DNA of 64,000 bases from Moellerella sp963519845 (GCA_963519845.1 CAUQNX010000015.1:31386-95385); one strand, 5' to 3'. Counted from the stretch's first letter, positions 38,387 to 47,936 are shown. Notes: generated by a model from the sequence alone, not told the origin. A program made the numbers and translations.

Positions 38387-38655
38387 ATGAATAAATTCAA
38401 AACAGCTATTTTAGTTTCATTATCTATCTTTTCACTCTCTACATTCGCCGCAACAGAGTTAACAACTCTAGCGAATTAAATAATTATGCTAAAATAGGAA
38501 AAATATCAATATCTGGTCAAAGTTCATTGGAAGATGCAATATCTAAAATTGAACAAGAAGCGAGTCAATTAGGTGCTAAATATTATTATATTAGTGCATT
38601 AGATGTACCCGGCGATAATAGCCAATGGAAAGCTAATGCTATTCTGCTTAAATAG
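38387..38655 (+). pseudogene. frameshifted DUF1471 (YhcN/BhsA-like) secreted protein gene
   Basis: AGAGG precedes an ATG that encodes a signal peptide (MNKFKTAILVSLSIFSLSTF, then AA) and stops after 30 codons. One reading frame over, the sequence continues as NNYAKIGKISISGQ, then DAISKIEQEASQLGAKYYYI and ends WKANAILLK followed by TAG. Together these give the DUF1471 pattern: KIG-xISISG, an amphipathic helix, GAKYYYI and a terminal strand. The frames differ by a shift equal to loss of one base around 38455-38475. E. coli relatives (BhsA, McbA, YhcN) are small periplasmic or outer-membrane stress proteins. A sequencing error cannot be excluded. Confidence 0.7.
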
Positions 38656-38747
38656 TAATGATATAACACCCAACGTATATCACGCTGTATAAATATAATA
38701 GGCATGATGAAAGTGCCTATTATATTAACTCATTTAGAGAGGTATCT

Positions 38748-39398
38748 ATGTATTCATTAGAGTTATTAATGGCACGCAATAGAAGCTGGTCTATGGGACA
38801 ACGCCAGAGTGAACCAAACTATTTTAGTCAATTAGTCAATAAACAAACGCCATATGCTTTTTGGATTGGCTGCTCTGATAGTCGAGTTCCTGTTGAATCT
38901 ATTGTTCAAGCTCATCCAGGCGAATTATTCGTTTATCGCAATATGGCTAATATTGTTCATGAAGATGACTCTAATTTTATGAGTGCTTTGCAATATGCTC
39001 TAGAGCACTTAAAAGTTTCATCTATTATTGTTTGTGGTCATCAAGGGTGTGGCGGTATTAAATATGCCTATGAACAGGCAAAAAAGTTAATAATAGAAAA
39101 TACAAATATTGCTAAAAATGAAGAGCAAGATTATATAAAAAAACATTTAAAAAAAATCAGTGAAGACATATATAAAAGATTAGATCAAACATTTAAAAAC
39201 CCCATGAATGAAGAAGATCACAATATTTTCTCGATGAGAAATGTATTGAATCAAATCGAAACATTAAAAAGCTTACCTTTAATTAAGGATAGATTCGAAA
39301 AAAATAGTCATTTTTCGCTGTATGGCTGTTTTTATAATTTAGGTAGTGGGCAAATTAAAATTCTTGATAGCGACTCATTTAGTGAGGAGATTCCATGA
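38748..39398 (+). CDS. beta-class carbonic anhydrase
   Basis: Zinc enzyme interconverting CO2 and bicarbonate, 216 residues. Zinc ligands Cys42, His98 and Cys101 and the Asp44-Arg46 dyad fall in GCSDSRVP and CGHQGCGG, at the same positions as in E. coli Can. The C-terminal third is Lys/Asn-rich. The end overlaps the transporter start by four bases (ATGA), so the two are translationally coupled. Coding DNA is notably A+T-rich. Confidence 0.93.
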   Translation: MYSLELLMARNRSWSMGQRQSEPNYFSQLVNKQTPYAFWIGCSDSRVPVESIVQAHPGELFVYRNMANIVHEDDSNFMSALQYALEHLKVSSIIVCGHQGCGGIKYAYEQAKKLIIENTNIAKNEEQDYIKKHLKKISEDIYKRLDQTFKNPMNEEDHNIFSMRNVLNQIETLKSLPLIKDRFEKNSHFSLYGCFYNLGSGQIKILDSDSFSEEIP

Positions 39399-40885
39399 GT
39401 GGAAAATTAGTTAATACTCAATCCATACAGCAGGATTTTAAAGCCAGTATTGTTGTTTTTCTTGTTGCACTACCTTTGTGTCTTGGTATTTCTCAAGCTA
39501 TCGGTGTCTCTGTATTATCTGGACTATTAAGTGGTATTATTGGTGGATTAATAGTCACTTTTATTAGCCACTCATCGCTATCAATTAGTGGTCCAGCAGC
39601 GGGATTAGTCACTATTATCATCGCGGCAATTGCCACACTAGGCAGCTATACAGCAGTATTAACCGCTCTGGTATTAGCAGGTGTTTTTCAAATTATTATG
39701 GGATTACTAGGTATAGGCAGATTCTCTAATCTTATACCTGTTAGCGTCATCAGAGGAATGTTAGCTGGTATTGGATTAATTCTGATATTTAATCAATTGC
39801 CAATTGCCCTTGGATATATTTCCGGTAACGGGTTATTAGTGGGGATCTCATATGGTTCAAGTTTTATTTCAATATTAAGCCTATTAGTATTAGTTTTATG
39901 GGAACAAAAGTTTATTTTACGTCGCTCATTTAATCGAATTCCAGCACCATTGCTTGTCGTTTTTATTGGAATGATTGTCGTATTTATAAGTTCGCTCACG
40001 CCTTCACTGACAATTCCATCGAGTCAGTTAATTAATATATCACCATTTAATCTCAATGAAATGCTGACACCTGATTGGTCAGTACTAACACAAGTTTCTA
40101 CCTATACTATTGCCTTGAGCTTAGCAATTGTTGCCAGCTTAGAGTCGCTACTCAGCTTAGAAGCAACATCAAAAATAGATCCTAAACGGACGCCCGCTGT
40201 GCCTGATAGAGAACTTATTGCGCAAGGTGCAGGGAATCTATTATGCGGATTAGTAGGTGGATTGCCCGTAACAGCGGTTATCGTCAGAAGTTCAGCAAAT
40301 ATCTATGCTGGCGCTAAAACTAAATTATCCTCCTATTTGCATAGCGGCTGGTTAGTATTAAGTTTACTTTTTCTCTACCCTTTATTAAATTATATTCCTT
40401 TGGCTAGTTTAGCCTCTATTTTATTATATACAGGATATAAATTAGCCTCCCCTCGACTCTTTCGTATCCAATGGAGCCAAGGATTAGATCAATTTATTTC
40501 ATTTGGATTAACTATCGCAAGTATTATTATTTTTGGTATGCTAGAGGGAATTGTGATTGGCGCTATTATTCAATTAGTCTTAAGTACAATCAAAGCCGAG
40601 AAAAATATGTTAAAGCTAAGCCATTACGATGATGTCTATGTATTGAAGTTTAATAAAAATCTAACTTTTTTTAGTAAACCCAATTTAAATAAAATACTTT
40701 TAGATATTCCTAATGATACAAAATTACATATCTATATGGATGATTTTTCTTATATCGAGCCCGACTTACATGAATCATTAAAAGAGTTTATTGAATTATC
40801 TTCCGCTCATAATATTGAGATAATTATGCATCCAATTCTAAGAAGTCAGTTAAATAATATGCTAACGCCTAGTAGCAATCATTAA
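39395..40885 (+). CDS. SulP-family anion transporter, probable bicarbonate carrier
   Basis: A 496-residue inner-membrane transporter of the SLC26/SulP family. It has about 12-14 membrane segments with the signature near SISGPAAGLVTII (about residue 63) and SLESLLSLEA, then a short C-terminal STAS-like domain (about residues 415-490). SulP proteins move sulfate, dicarboxylates or bicarbonate. Coupling to a carbonic anhydrase gene makes bicarbonate the likely substrate, which is inference. It is shorter than E. coli DauA (about 550 residues) and belongs to another branch. Confidence 0.85.
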   Translation: MSGKLVNTQSIQQDFKASIVVFLVALPLCLGISQAIGVSVLSGLLSGIIGGLIVTFISHSSLSISGPAAGLVTIIIAAIATLGSYTAVLTALVLAGVFQIIMGLLGIGRFSNLIPVSVIRGMLAGIGLILIFNQLPIALGYISGNGLLVGISYGSSFISILSLLVLVLWEQKFILRRSFNRIPAPLLVVFIGMIVVFISSLTPSLTIPSSQLINISPFNLNEMLTPDWSVLTQVSTYTIALSLAIVASLESLLSLEATSKIDPKRTPAVPDRELIAQGAGNLLCGLVGGLPVTAVIVRSSANIYAGAKTKLSSYLHSGWLVLSLLFLYPLLNYIPLASLASILLYTGYKLASPRLFRIQWSQGLDQFISFGLTIASIIIFGMLEGIVIGAIIQLVLSTIKAEKNMLKLSHYDDVYVLKFNKNLTFFSKPNLNKILLDIPNDTKLHIYMDDFSYIEPDLHESLKEFIELSSAHNIEIIMHPILRSQLNNMLTPSSNH

Positions 40886-40897
40886 ATCTATAGATAT

Positions 40898-40928
40898 AAA
40901 AAAGCGGAGTTATAAACTCCGCTTTTTT
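40898..40928. terminator. bidirectional terminator between SulP gene and phoU
   Basis: A 14-bp stem (40898-40911 with 40915-40928) with an ATA loop, A6 on one side and T6 or more on the other. It serves both converging genes. Confidence 0.92.
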
Positions 40929-40934
40929 TATTCT

Positions 40935-41645
40935 TTATTTAGTGAGCATTTTTTCCACTGTGTCACCACCTACATGGCGGAAATCCTGTCCTTTGACATA
41001 ATAGAAAATAAATTCACAAATATTCTGGCAACGATCACCGATACGCTCAATAGAGCGCGCACAAAATAGCGCAGTTAATACGCTAGGAATAGTACGAGGA
41101 TCTTCCATCATATAAGTCATCAATTGACGTACAATACCTTCGTACTCTTGATCAATCTTTTCATCTTCTTTATAGATGCGCACCGCTTCATTAATATCCA
41201 TGCGAGCAAAAGCATCTAATACATCGTGTAGCATCTGAACTGAGTGGCGTCCTAATGATTCTAGACTTACGAGTAATGGCTGATGCTGCTGAGAAAATTT
41301 CTCTAGCGCTGTCTGGCATATTTTTTCAGCTACATCACCGATACGTTCTAATTCTGCAATCGTTTTAGAAATAGCCATAATTAGGCGCAAATCACTGGCG
41401 GTTGGCTGACGCTTAGCAATGATTTTAACGCAATCTTCATCGATAGCCACTTCCATCATATTAACTTTTTGGTCGTTAGCGATAACTTCACGCGCCAATG
41501 CTTCATCTTGATTATGCATTGCGGTGATCGCTTTGGTCAGTTGCTCTTCGACCAATCCGCCCATCGTCATTAACTCAGTGCGAATATGTTCTAGCTCAGC
41601 ATTAAACTGGCCTGAAATGTGTTTATTGTGATTCAACGTATCCAT
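40935..41645 (-). CDS. phoU: phosphate signalling regulator PhoU
   Basis: Peripheral protein linking the PstSCAB transporter to the PhoR kinase and holding the Pho response off when phosphate is plentiful. ATG 41645 gives 236 residues beginning MDTLNHNKHISGQFN as in E. coli; GGAG lies eight bases upstream and the longer frame needs a TTG. Two three-helix bundles each carry a metal-binding E-x3-D motif region (ERIGDVAEKIC and ERIGDRCQNIC). It ends the pst operon. Confidence 0.97.
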   Translation of the reverse strand: MDTLNHNKHISGQFNAELEHIRTELMTMGGLVEEQLTKAITAMHNQDEALAREVIANDQKVNMMEVAIDEDCVKIIAKRQPTASDLRLIMAISKTIAELERIGDVAEKICQTALEKFSQQHQPLLVSLESLGRHSVQMLHDVLDAFARMDINEAVRIYKEDEKIDQEYEGIVRQLMTYMMEDPRTIPSVLTALFCARSIERIGDRCQNICEFIFYYVKGQDFRHVGGDTVEKMLTK

Positions 41646-41659
41646 GGTGTAGCTCCATA

Positions 41660-42436
41660 TCAACCATAACGGCCAGTAATGTAATCTTCTGTCTGCTTCA
41701 TCGCAGGCGTAGTAAACATCTTGTCAGTATCATTAAACTCAATCAACTCACCCAAGTACATAAATGCCGTATAGTCAGAGCAACGTGCTGCTTGTTGCAT
41801 ATTATGTGTCACTATCACCACGGTATACTCAGATTTTAACTCACTAATTAATTCTTCAATACGCCCCGTTGAAATAGGGTCGAGTGCCGAGCAAGGCTCA
41901 TCTAATAATAGAACTTCCGGACGAATAGCAATACCACGCGCAATGCAAAGACGCTGTTGCTGTCCACCCGACAAGCTATAACCGCTTTGATGTAGCTTAT
42001 CTTTGGTCTCGTTCCACAGCGCTGCTTTGGTTAATGCCCATTGCACACGCTCATCCATATCGGCACGAGATAATTTTTCAAATAAGCGCACGCCGAAAGC
42101 AATATTATCATAAATAGACATAGGGAAAGGCGTCGGTTTTTGGAACACCATTCCCACTTTTGCTCGTAATAAAGCGATATCTTGCTTATCAGTTAACACA
42201 TTCTGACCATCTAATAAGATCTGCCCTTCTGCCCGTTGTTCACCATACAGCTCGTACATTTTATTAAAAGTGCGTAAGAGCGTTGATTTACCGCAGCCTG
42301 ATGGGCCAATAAAGGCAGTAACTTTATTTTTAGCGATATCCAATGAGATATTTTTCAGCGCATGGAATTTTCCATAATAAAAATTCAAGTCACGGACCAG
42401 AATTTTGCTGTCTACTGTTTCATTCGCTTTCATCAT
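41660..42436 (-). CDS. pstB: phosphate ABC transporter ATPase PstB
   Basis: ATP-hydrolysing subunit of the high-affinity phosphate importer, 258 residues. Walker A GPSGCGKST, Q-loop VFQKPTPFPMSIYDN, ABC signature LSGGQQQRL and Walker B VLLLDEPCSALD are complete. Two ATGs (42436 and 42433) are equally possible. It lies 41 bp after pstA and 14 bp before phoU. Confidence 0.97.
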   Translation of the reverse strand: MMKANETVDSKILVRDLNFYYGKFHALKNISLDIAKNKVTAFIGPSGCGKSTLLRTFNKMYELYGEQRAEGQILLDGQNVLTDKQDIALLRAKVGMVFQKPTPFPMSIYDNIAFGVRLFEKLSRADMDERVQWALTKAALWNETKDKLHQSGYSLSGGQQQRLCIARGIAIRPEVLLLDEPCSALDPISTGRIEELISELKSEYTVVIVTHNMQQAARCSDYTAFMYLGELIEFNDTDKMFTTPAMKQTEDYITGRYG

Positions 42437-42477
42437 TATGACTTCTCTCTTTAAAATCGTAATTTTTGGTCCGGCGA

Positions 42478-43362
42478 TTAGTGCTTACTTTTTGCAAACA
42501 GTACACGCGCGATAATATTAATTAACAGAACACACAGGGTGATCAATAGTACACCTGCCCAAGCCAGTTCCTGCCACTCAGAGAATGGACTCATTGCAAA
42601 CTTAAAGATAGTCACAGGTAAGTTGGCAATCGGCTCGCTCATATCGGTACTCCAGAATTGATTGGAGAGCGAAGTGAATAGCAGCGGCGCTGTTTCACCC
42701 GCGATACGGGCAATAGCGAGTAAAATTCCGGTGATAATTCCAGACACTGACGCTTTCAGTGTTATGGATAAAATCATTTTCCATTTAGGCGTACCTAGTG
42801 CATAAGCGGCTTCACGCAAGCTATCGGGCACTAATTTCAGCATATTTTCTGTGGTACGGATAACAATCGGAATTTGTAATAATGCCAGTGCAATCACACC
42901 CGCCCAACCGGAGAACTGCTGAACTTGAGCCACCACAATGGTATAAACAAAGAGTCCAACCACAATCGATGGGGCAGAAAGTAAAATATCATTGATAAAT
43001 CGCGTAGTTTCGGCCAACCATGACTTACGGCCATACTCCGCCAAATAGATACCAGCGAAAATACCGAGCGGCGTACCAAATAGAGTTGCCCAGAAAATCA
43101 AGAGTCCACTACCCACAATGGCGTTAGCCAATCCCCCGCCTTCCGTATTAGGTGGCGGCGTCATTTCAGTGAATAGGTTCAAGGACATACCGTCGATCCC
43201 TTTGGTCACTGTCGAAAACAGTATCCAAACCAACCAAAATAGACCAAATGCCATGGCCAGCATGGAGATCACTAGCGCTAATCGATTTTTTTGTCTGCGC
43301 CACGCTTGGCGGCGAGTACGTTCTTTTTCATTGATGCTACTGAATTGTTGAGATAGCGACAT
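42478..43362 (-). CDS. pstA: phosphate ABC transporter permease PstA
   Basis: Inner-membrane permease of 294 residues with six membrane helices and the ATPase-docking loop EAAYALGTPKWKMI. ATG 43362 is chosen because GAGGG at the end of pstC lies eight bases upstream; an earlier ATG at 43377 lies within pstC. The protein closely follows E. coli PstA from about residue 30 onward. It starts 1 bp after the pstC stop, so translation is probably coupled. Confidence 0.96.
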   Translation of the reverse strand: MSLSQQFSSINEKERTRRQAWRRQKNRLALVISMLAMAFGLFWLVWILFSTVTKGIDGMSLNLFTEMTPPPNTEGGGLANAIVGSGLLIFWATLFGTPLGIFAGIYLAEYGRKSWLAETTRFINDILLSAPSIVVGLFVYTIVVAQVQQFSGWAGVIALALLQIPIVIRTTENMLKLVPDSLREAAYALGTPKWKMILSITLKASVSGIITGILLAIARIAGETAPLLFTSLSNQFWSTDMSEPIANLPVTIFKFAMSPFSEWQELAWAGVLLITLCVLLINIIARVLFAKSKH

Positions 43363-43363
43363 A

Positions 43364-44320
43364 CTAGCGGCCCTCATTCTTAGCGAGACGCATCACCATC
43401 AATTTAGACAGTGAGAGAACAATAAAGGTGATAACAAACAGGATCAGACCTAATTCCATTAATGCGGCAGTATGTAATCCACTTTCAGCTTCGGCAAATT
43501 CGTTTGCCAGCGCGGAAGTAATACTGTTGCCCGGCATAAACAGTGAAACACTATCCAGCTGATAGGTATTTCCGATCACAAAAGTCACTGCCATAGTTTC
43601 ACCTAGGGCGCGTCCTAATCCTAACATCACGCCGCCAATCACCCCATTGCGGGTATAAGGCAAAACAATATTCCAAATCACTTCCCAAGTCGTACAACCA
43701 ATACCGTATGCAGACTCTTTCATCATCACTGGCGTTTGTTCAAACACATCACGCATAACAGAGGCGATATAAGGGATGATCATAATCGCAAGGATAATAC
43801 CCGCAGCTAAAATACCGATACCAAAAGCCGGCCCTGAAAACAGCTCCCCGACAATCGGGATATTGGACATAATATTGCCCACAGGCTCTTGGAAATATTC
43901 GGCAAATAAAGGCGCAAACACAAATAATCCCCACATACCGTAAACGATACTAGGAATGGCGGCTAATAATTCAATCGCAATACCTAAAGGTCGCTTCAAC
44001 CAGCTTGGGGCTAACTCAGTTAAAAACAGAGCAATACCGAAGCTCACTGGAACAGCGATAATTAGCGCGATAATTGACGTCACTATGGTGCCATAAATAG
44101 GAACGAGTGCGCCAAATTGCTCAGCGGGTGCATCCCACTCTTTGGTCCATAAAAAGGCAAAACCGAACTTTTGAATGCTCGGCCATGAGGCAATAAGTAA
44201 GGAGATAATGATGCCACCTAGCATCAGTAGCGTGATAATTGCCGCGAGTTTAACTATTGCGCCAAAAATTACATCGCCTCTTTTACTGGGTGCTCTAAAT
44301 GCCGTTATCTTTTCGGCCAT
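43364..44320 (-). CDS. pstC: phosphate ABC transporter permease PstC
   Basis: Partner permease of 318 residues (319 in E. coli) with six membrane helices. The docking loop reads ESAYGIGCTTWEVIWNIVLP, and GLGRALGETMAVTFVIGN is conserved. A long periplasmic loop lies between helices 1 and 2. It follows pstS by 125 bp including a strong hairpin. Confidence 0.97.
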   Translation of the reverse strand: MAEKITAFRAPSKRGDVIFGAIVKLAAIITLLMLGGIIISLLIASWPSIQKFGFAFLWTKEWDAPAEQFGALVPIYGTIVTSIIALIIAVPVSFGIALFLTELAPSWLKRPLGIAIELLAAIPSIVYGMWGLFVFAPLFAEYFQEPVGNIMSNIPIVGELFSGPAFGIGILAAGIILAIMIIPYIASVMRDVFEQTPVMMKESAYGIGCTTWEVIWNIVLPYTRNGVIGGVMLGLGRALGETMAVTFVIGNTYQLDSVSLFMPGNSITSALANEFAEAESGLHTAALMELGLILFVITFIVLSLSKLMVMRLAKNEGR

Positions 44321-44341
44321 GCGTCTATTCTCATATAAGTT

Positions 44342-44364
44342 ATTCTCCCTCAGTGAGGGAGAAT
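44342..44364 (-). terminator. intercistronic hairpin between pstS and pstC
   Basis: ATTCTCCCTCA and TGAGGGAGAAT form a nearly loopless 23-bp palindrome. There is no T run of note, so it more likely protects the pstS mRNA end or gives partial termination, keeping PstS in excess over the permease. Confidence 0.65.
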
Positions 44365-44445
44365 GTCATGACTAACTTCAAGGAGATCCGACTTTTCCTA
44401 AATCCTGATCCCCCATTGTCCAACCCGGACTCAATAAGGTTTCAA

Positions 44446-45489
44446 TCAGAACAGTGGATTACCTTGGCTATCTTTCACATTGGTTTTCCATGCAGCACGA
44501 ACTGCGGTCACCACTTCAGCGGGTAGAACAGCATAATCTAATGCTTCTGCTTGTACGCCACCTTTTTCATAGGCCCAGTTGAAGAAACCGAGTACCGCTT
44601 TACCTTTTTCCGCATCTGCCACTTGGCTAGGGATTAAAATAAAGGTTGTTGAGGTAATTGGCCAAGCATTTTCGCCAGCACGGTTAGTTAAATCTTGAGC
44701 GAATGATTGCGACCAATCAACTTTCTTCGCTGCGGCACTAAAGCTTTCGCCTGTTGGTGCAACGGCTTTACCATCAGCAGAGATTAGTTTGGTGTAGGCT
44801 AAATTATTTTGCTTAGCGTAAGCATATTCAACATAACCGATTGAACCCGGTAAACGCTGTACAAATGCCGCTACACCGTCGTTACCTTTACCGCCAACAC
44901 CCAATGGCCAGTTAACGGTTGAACCAGCACCAATTTTACTTTGCCAATCTGGGCTTACTTTTGCGAGATAGCTGGTAAATACAAATGAGGTTCCTGAACC
45001 ATCAGAGCGACGGACAACAGCAATATTTTGATCCGGCAGAGAAACGCCTGGGTTTAATTTAACAATCGCAGGGTCGTTCCATTTTTTGATGGTACCCAAA
45101 TAGATATCACCCAGTGTTTTGCCATCGAGAGTCAGCTCACCAGAAGTAATGCCTTTCACATTGACTGCCAGTACCACACCGCCAATCACCGTAGGAAATT
45201 GGAATAAACCATCTGCTTTTAATTTTTCATCGGTTAATGGTGCATCTGAAGCACCAAAATCAACGGTTTTTGCATTAATCTGTTTTACACCACCAGAAGA
45301 ACCAATCCCCTGATAATTCACTTTGCTGCCAGTTTCTTTTTGATAAGAATCTGCCCATTTTGCATAAATTGGGGCAGGGAATGTCGCGCCTGCTCCTGTC
45401 AAACTGGTAGCGGCGGCTAAAGAAGACATTGCTGTCATGGAAAGAGTCGCTGCCATTACGCTTGCTACAGTAGTACGCATCATATTCAT
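44446..45489 (-). CDS. pstS: periplasmic phosphate-binding protein PstS
   Basis: High-affinity phosphate receptor of the Pst importer. ATG 45489 gives 347 residues (346 in E. coli); AGGAG lies just upstream, while the longer frame from 45582 would run through the promoter. The signal peptide ends near SSLAAA. Phosphate-binding residues are in LTGAGATFPAP, GSSGGVKQI, the DFGASDAPL loop and RRSDGSGTSFVFT. It is the first gene of pstSCAB-phoU, preceded by a Pho box. Confidence 0.98.
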   Translation of the reverse strand: MNMMRTTVASVMAATLSMTAMSSLAAATSLTGAGATFPAPIYAKWADSYQKETGSKVNYQGIGSSGGVKQINAKTVDFGASDAPLTDEKLKADGLFQFPTVIGGVVLAVNVKGITSGELTLDGKTLGDIYLGTIKKWNDPAIVKLNPGVSLPDQNIAVVRRSDGSGTSFVFTSYLAKVSPDWQSKIGAGSTVNWPLGVGGKGNDGVAAFVQRLPGSIGYVEYAYAKQNNLAYTKLISADGKAVAPTGESFSAAAKKVDWSQSFAQDLTNRAGENAWPITSTTFILIPSQVADAEKGKAVLGFFNWAYEKGGVQAEALDYAVLPAEVVTAVRAAWKTNVKDSQGNPLF

Positions 45490-45594
45490 AATTGCTCCTG
45501 ATGGAATGCAGATAAACAGTTTAATATGTAATCTTCGAGTAGATGTCACGATAGGCAAAATAGGACAAATTGATGACAACAATATGTCTTATTT

Positions 45595-45612
45595 ATGACA
45601 GTTTTATGACAG
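45595..45612 (-). promoter_or_regulatory. Pho box of the pst operon
   Basis: On the minus strand it reads CTGTCATAAAACTGTCAT, a full match to the PhoB consensus of two 7-bp repeats separated by four A/T bases. It lies 106 bp before pstS, where PhoB replaces the -35 element. phoBR is not in this window. Confidence 0.95.
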
Positions 45613-45757
45613 GATGCAAAAGTGAGGTTTAATGTGATAGATGACACTGGGATGGTATTAGATAAAAATGATACTTATTAGGGAGGTAGATAAAATTTAC
45701 TAGTATTCTTCCGATAAAAATAAAAACTGTCATAAAAAAGAGTAATGAAATTAAAAA

Positions 45758-47086
45758 TTAATCTTCTTCAGTCAGCGGCAAAGTGGCTCGGATAGATAAT
45801 CCACCCTGCTCACTCTTTTTCACTTCAATATGCCCTTCATGAGCATCAATGATACGGCGGATAATAGCTAAACCCAGTCCAGTTCCTTTATTACTCCGAG
45901 CCTTTTCACCTTGCACAAAGGGTTGAAATAGTCGCTGAATATCTTCTTCTTTGATACCCACGCCATTGTCATCCACTTGGAACCAAGCAAATTCATCGTT
46001 TTTACCACTACTCACTTGAATCCAACCATTGCCATAACGATGTGCATTAACGATCATATTCGTCACTGCGCGTTTAATGGTCAGCGGATTGGCATTAACT
46101 GTGATTTCACCCGGCATTAGTGCAATTTCGATCGGTCCAGCTACATTACTTTCGGCCACCACAGCCTCATTAAGGATGCTATTAAGGTCGCAAAACTCCA
46201 TAGTCATCTCTTGGCCTGTACGTAAATAGTCCATAAATTGACCAATAATCGCATCGCACTCTTCAATATCTTTATTAATAGATTCGGCTAAATAACCATC
46301 TTCTTGCCCCATCATTTCGGTAGCTAGACGAATACGAGTAAGAGGTGTTCGAAGATCATGACTGACCCCTGCCATCAGAATGGTTCTATCATTCTCTAAG
46401 GTTTTAATATCTGCTGTCATATGATTAAAAGAGCGAATAACAGCGCGAACTTCCACTGCCCCCTCCTCTTTCATTGGCGGTAGCATAATGCCTTTACCTA
46501 TCTGATTGGCATGATACTCCAGATCCAATAAGGGACGATTTTGATAGCGGATATAGAGCCATACACCAGCGAAAATGGAGAGAAATATTCCCATGGTGTA
46601 GCGGAAAACCTGTGAAAATTGGTTCTGCCCAATTTCAGTTAGCGGAACCCTAACCCAAACATCGGGCGCTAAATAGGAGGTTAGCCATAAAATAGGGTAC
46701 TCTCGACCAATTTCGAGGCGGACATCAGCTGTTCCGCCAAGATATTCGGACATTTGTTCACTGAGGAAATCATAGTGCTTAGCCCAATTTAGTCCTTCAT
46801 CCATTGCGGCTGACTGTGCATAAAAAGTGATCCCCAGTTCATTATAAATTTTCTTGCGTAAAGCGGGTGAGACTCTGACCGTCGTTCCATCCTGAAGTAC
46901 CATTTTTTCCGTCATTAGCGTGCGAACCTCATAGGCCAGCACTTTATTAAACTGTTGCAAACTCGGCATTACAACAAAATTTAATACAACTAAATAACTG
47001 GTAGCGAGGCTAGCAAATAGTAATGCCACCATTAAAAACAGTGAACGGGAAAGAGTACTTCGACGTGAGAATCTCAGTCGCTTCAT
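45758..47086 (-). CDS. envZ: osmosensing histidine kinase EnvZ
   Basis: Inner-membrane kinase/phosphatase for OmpR that controls porin genes. The ATG at 47086 overlaps the ompR stop (ATGA) and gives 442 residues beginning MKRLRFS as in E. coli. Two membrane helices (about residues 15-45 and 160-180) flank a periplasmic domain, followed by HAMP and the H-box with phosphorylated His in AGVSHDLRTPLTR (about residue 243). ATPase motifs are DDNGVGI and GTGLGLAIIRR. Confidence 0.97.
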   Translation of the reverse strand: MKRLRFSRRSTLSRSLFLMVALLFASLATSYLVVLNFVVMPSLQQFNKVLAYEVRTLMTEKMVLQDGTTVRVSPALRKKIYNELGITFYAQSAAMDEGLNWAKHYDFLSEQMSEYLGGTADVRLEIGREYPILWLTSYLAPDVWVRVPLTEIGQNQFSQVFRYTMGIFLSIFAGVWLYIRYQNRPLLDLEYHANQIGKGIMLPPMKEEGAVEVRAVIRSFNHMTADIKTLENDRTILMAGVSHDLRTPLTRIRLATEMMGQEDGYLAESINKDIEECDAIIGQFMDYLRTGQEMTMEFCDLNSILNEAVVAESNVAGPIEIALMPGEITVNANPLTIKRAVTNMIVNAHRYGNGWIQVSSGKNDEFAWFQVDDNGVGIKEEDIQRLFQPFVQGEKARSNKGTGLGLAIIRRIIDAHEGHIEVKKSEQGGLSIRATLPLTEED

Positions 47087-47802
47087 GCTTTGCTGCCATC
47101 CGGTACAAATACGTACCCCAGACCCCAAACGGTCTGAATATAGCGAGGATGAGTTGGATCTTCTTCGACCATGCGGCGTAAACGTGAGATTTGAACGTCA
47201 ATTGAACGTTCCATCGCACTATATTCACGGCCACGAGCCAAGCTCATCAGTTTGTCTCTTGAGAGTGGTTCACGAGGATGTGAAACTAATACTTTAAGCA
47301 CTGCGAATTCACCGCTGGTTAAAGGCATATTTTCATCACCTTGGAACATCTCTCTGGTACCCAAATTAAGTTTGAATTTACCAAAAGTGATCACTGCATC
47401 GTCTTGCGATGGTGCGCCCGGAAGCTCATTTGCCTGACGACGCAGAACTGCACGGATACGCGCTAACAGCTCACGTGGATTAAATGGCTTAGGTATATAA
47501 TCATCGGCGCCAATTTCTAGTCCAACAATACGGTCAACTTCCTCTCCCTTTGCTGTTACCATAATAATTGGGATTGGATTATTTTGACTTCTCAAGCGAC
47601 GACAAATAGATAGACCATCTTCACCAGGTAACATCAAATCAAGGACGATTAAATGAATCGACTCTCTGGTTAAAATACGATCCATTTGTTCTGCGTTGGC
47701 TGCGCTACGAACTTGAAATCCTTGTTCTGTTAGGTAACGTTCAAGCAATGCTCGTAGTCGCATATCATCGTCAACGACAAGAACTTTATAGCTTTCTTGC
47801 AT
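47083..47802 (-). CDS. ompR: osmolarity response regulator OmpR
   Basis: DNA-binding response regulator of 239 residues, the E. coli length. Phospho-acceptor Asp55 is in LIVLDLMLPGEDG, with the conserved Thr in MVTAKGEE and Lys in PKPFNPREL. The C-terminal winged helix contains the recognition helix in SAMERSIDVQISRLRRMVEED. It overlaps envZ by four bases and lies 134 bp after greB on the same strand. Confidence 0.98.
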   Translation of the reverse strand: MQESYKVLVVDDDMRLRALLERYLTEQGFQVRSAANAEQMDRILTRESIHLIVLDLMLPGEDGLSICRRLRSQNNPIPIIMVTAKGEEVDRIVGLEIGADDYIPKPFNPRELLARIRAVLRRQANELPGAPSQDDAVITFGKFKLNLGTREMFQGDENMPLTSGEFAVLKVLVSHPREPLSRDKLMSLARGREYSAMERSIDVQISRLRRMVEEDPTHPRYIQTVWGLGYVFVPDGSKA

Positions 47803-47936
47803 TTTGTAGTCCTCAAAATGTTCTAATTTTGTTTAATTTATCATTTTCAAAAAGAATAAATCAAAACATATCTAGTTATACTACCAATTTATAAGCAGAT
47901 TAAACATGCTCTACCGTTTAATTTAAGCCTTGGAGT

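Noticed and set aside
45727..45740. CTGTCAT sequence as a second Pho box
   Set aside because: Only one half-repeat is present, it faces away from pstS and it is over 200 bp from the gene start.
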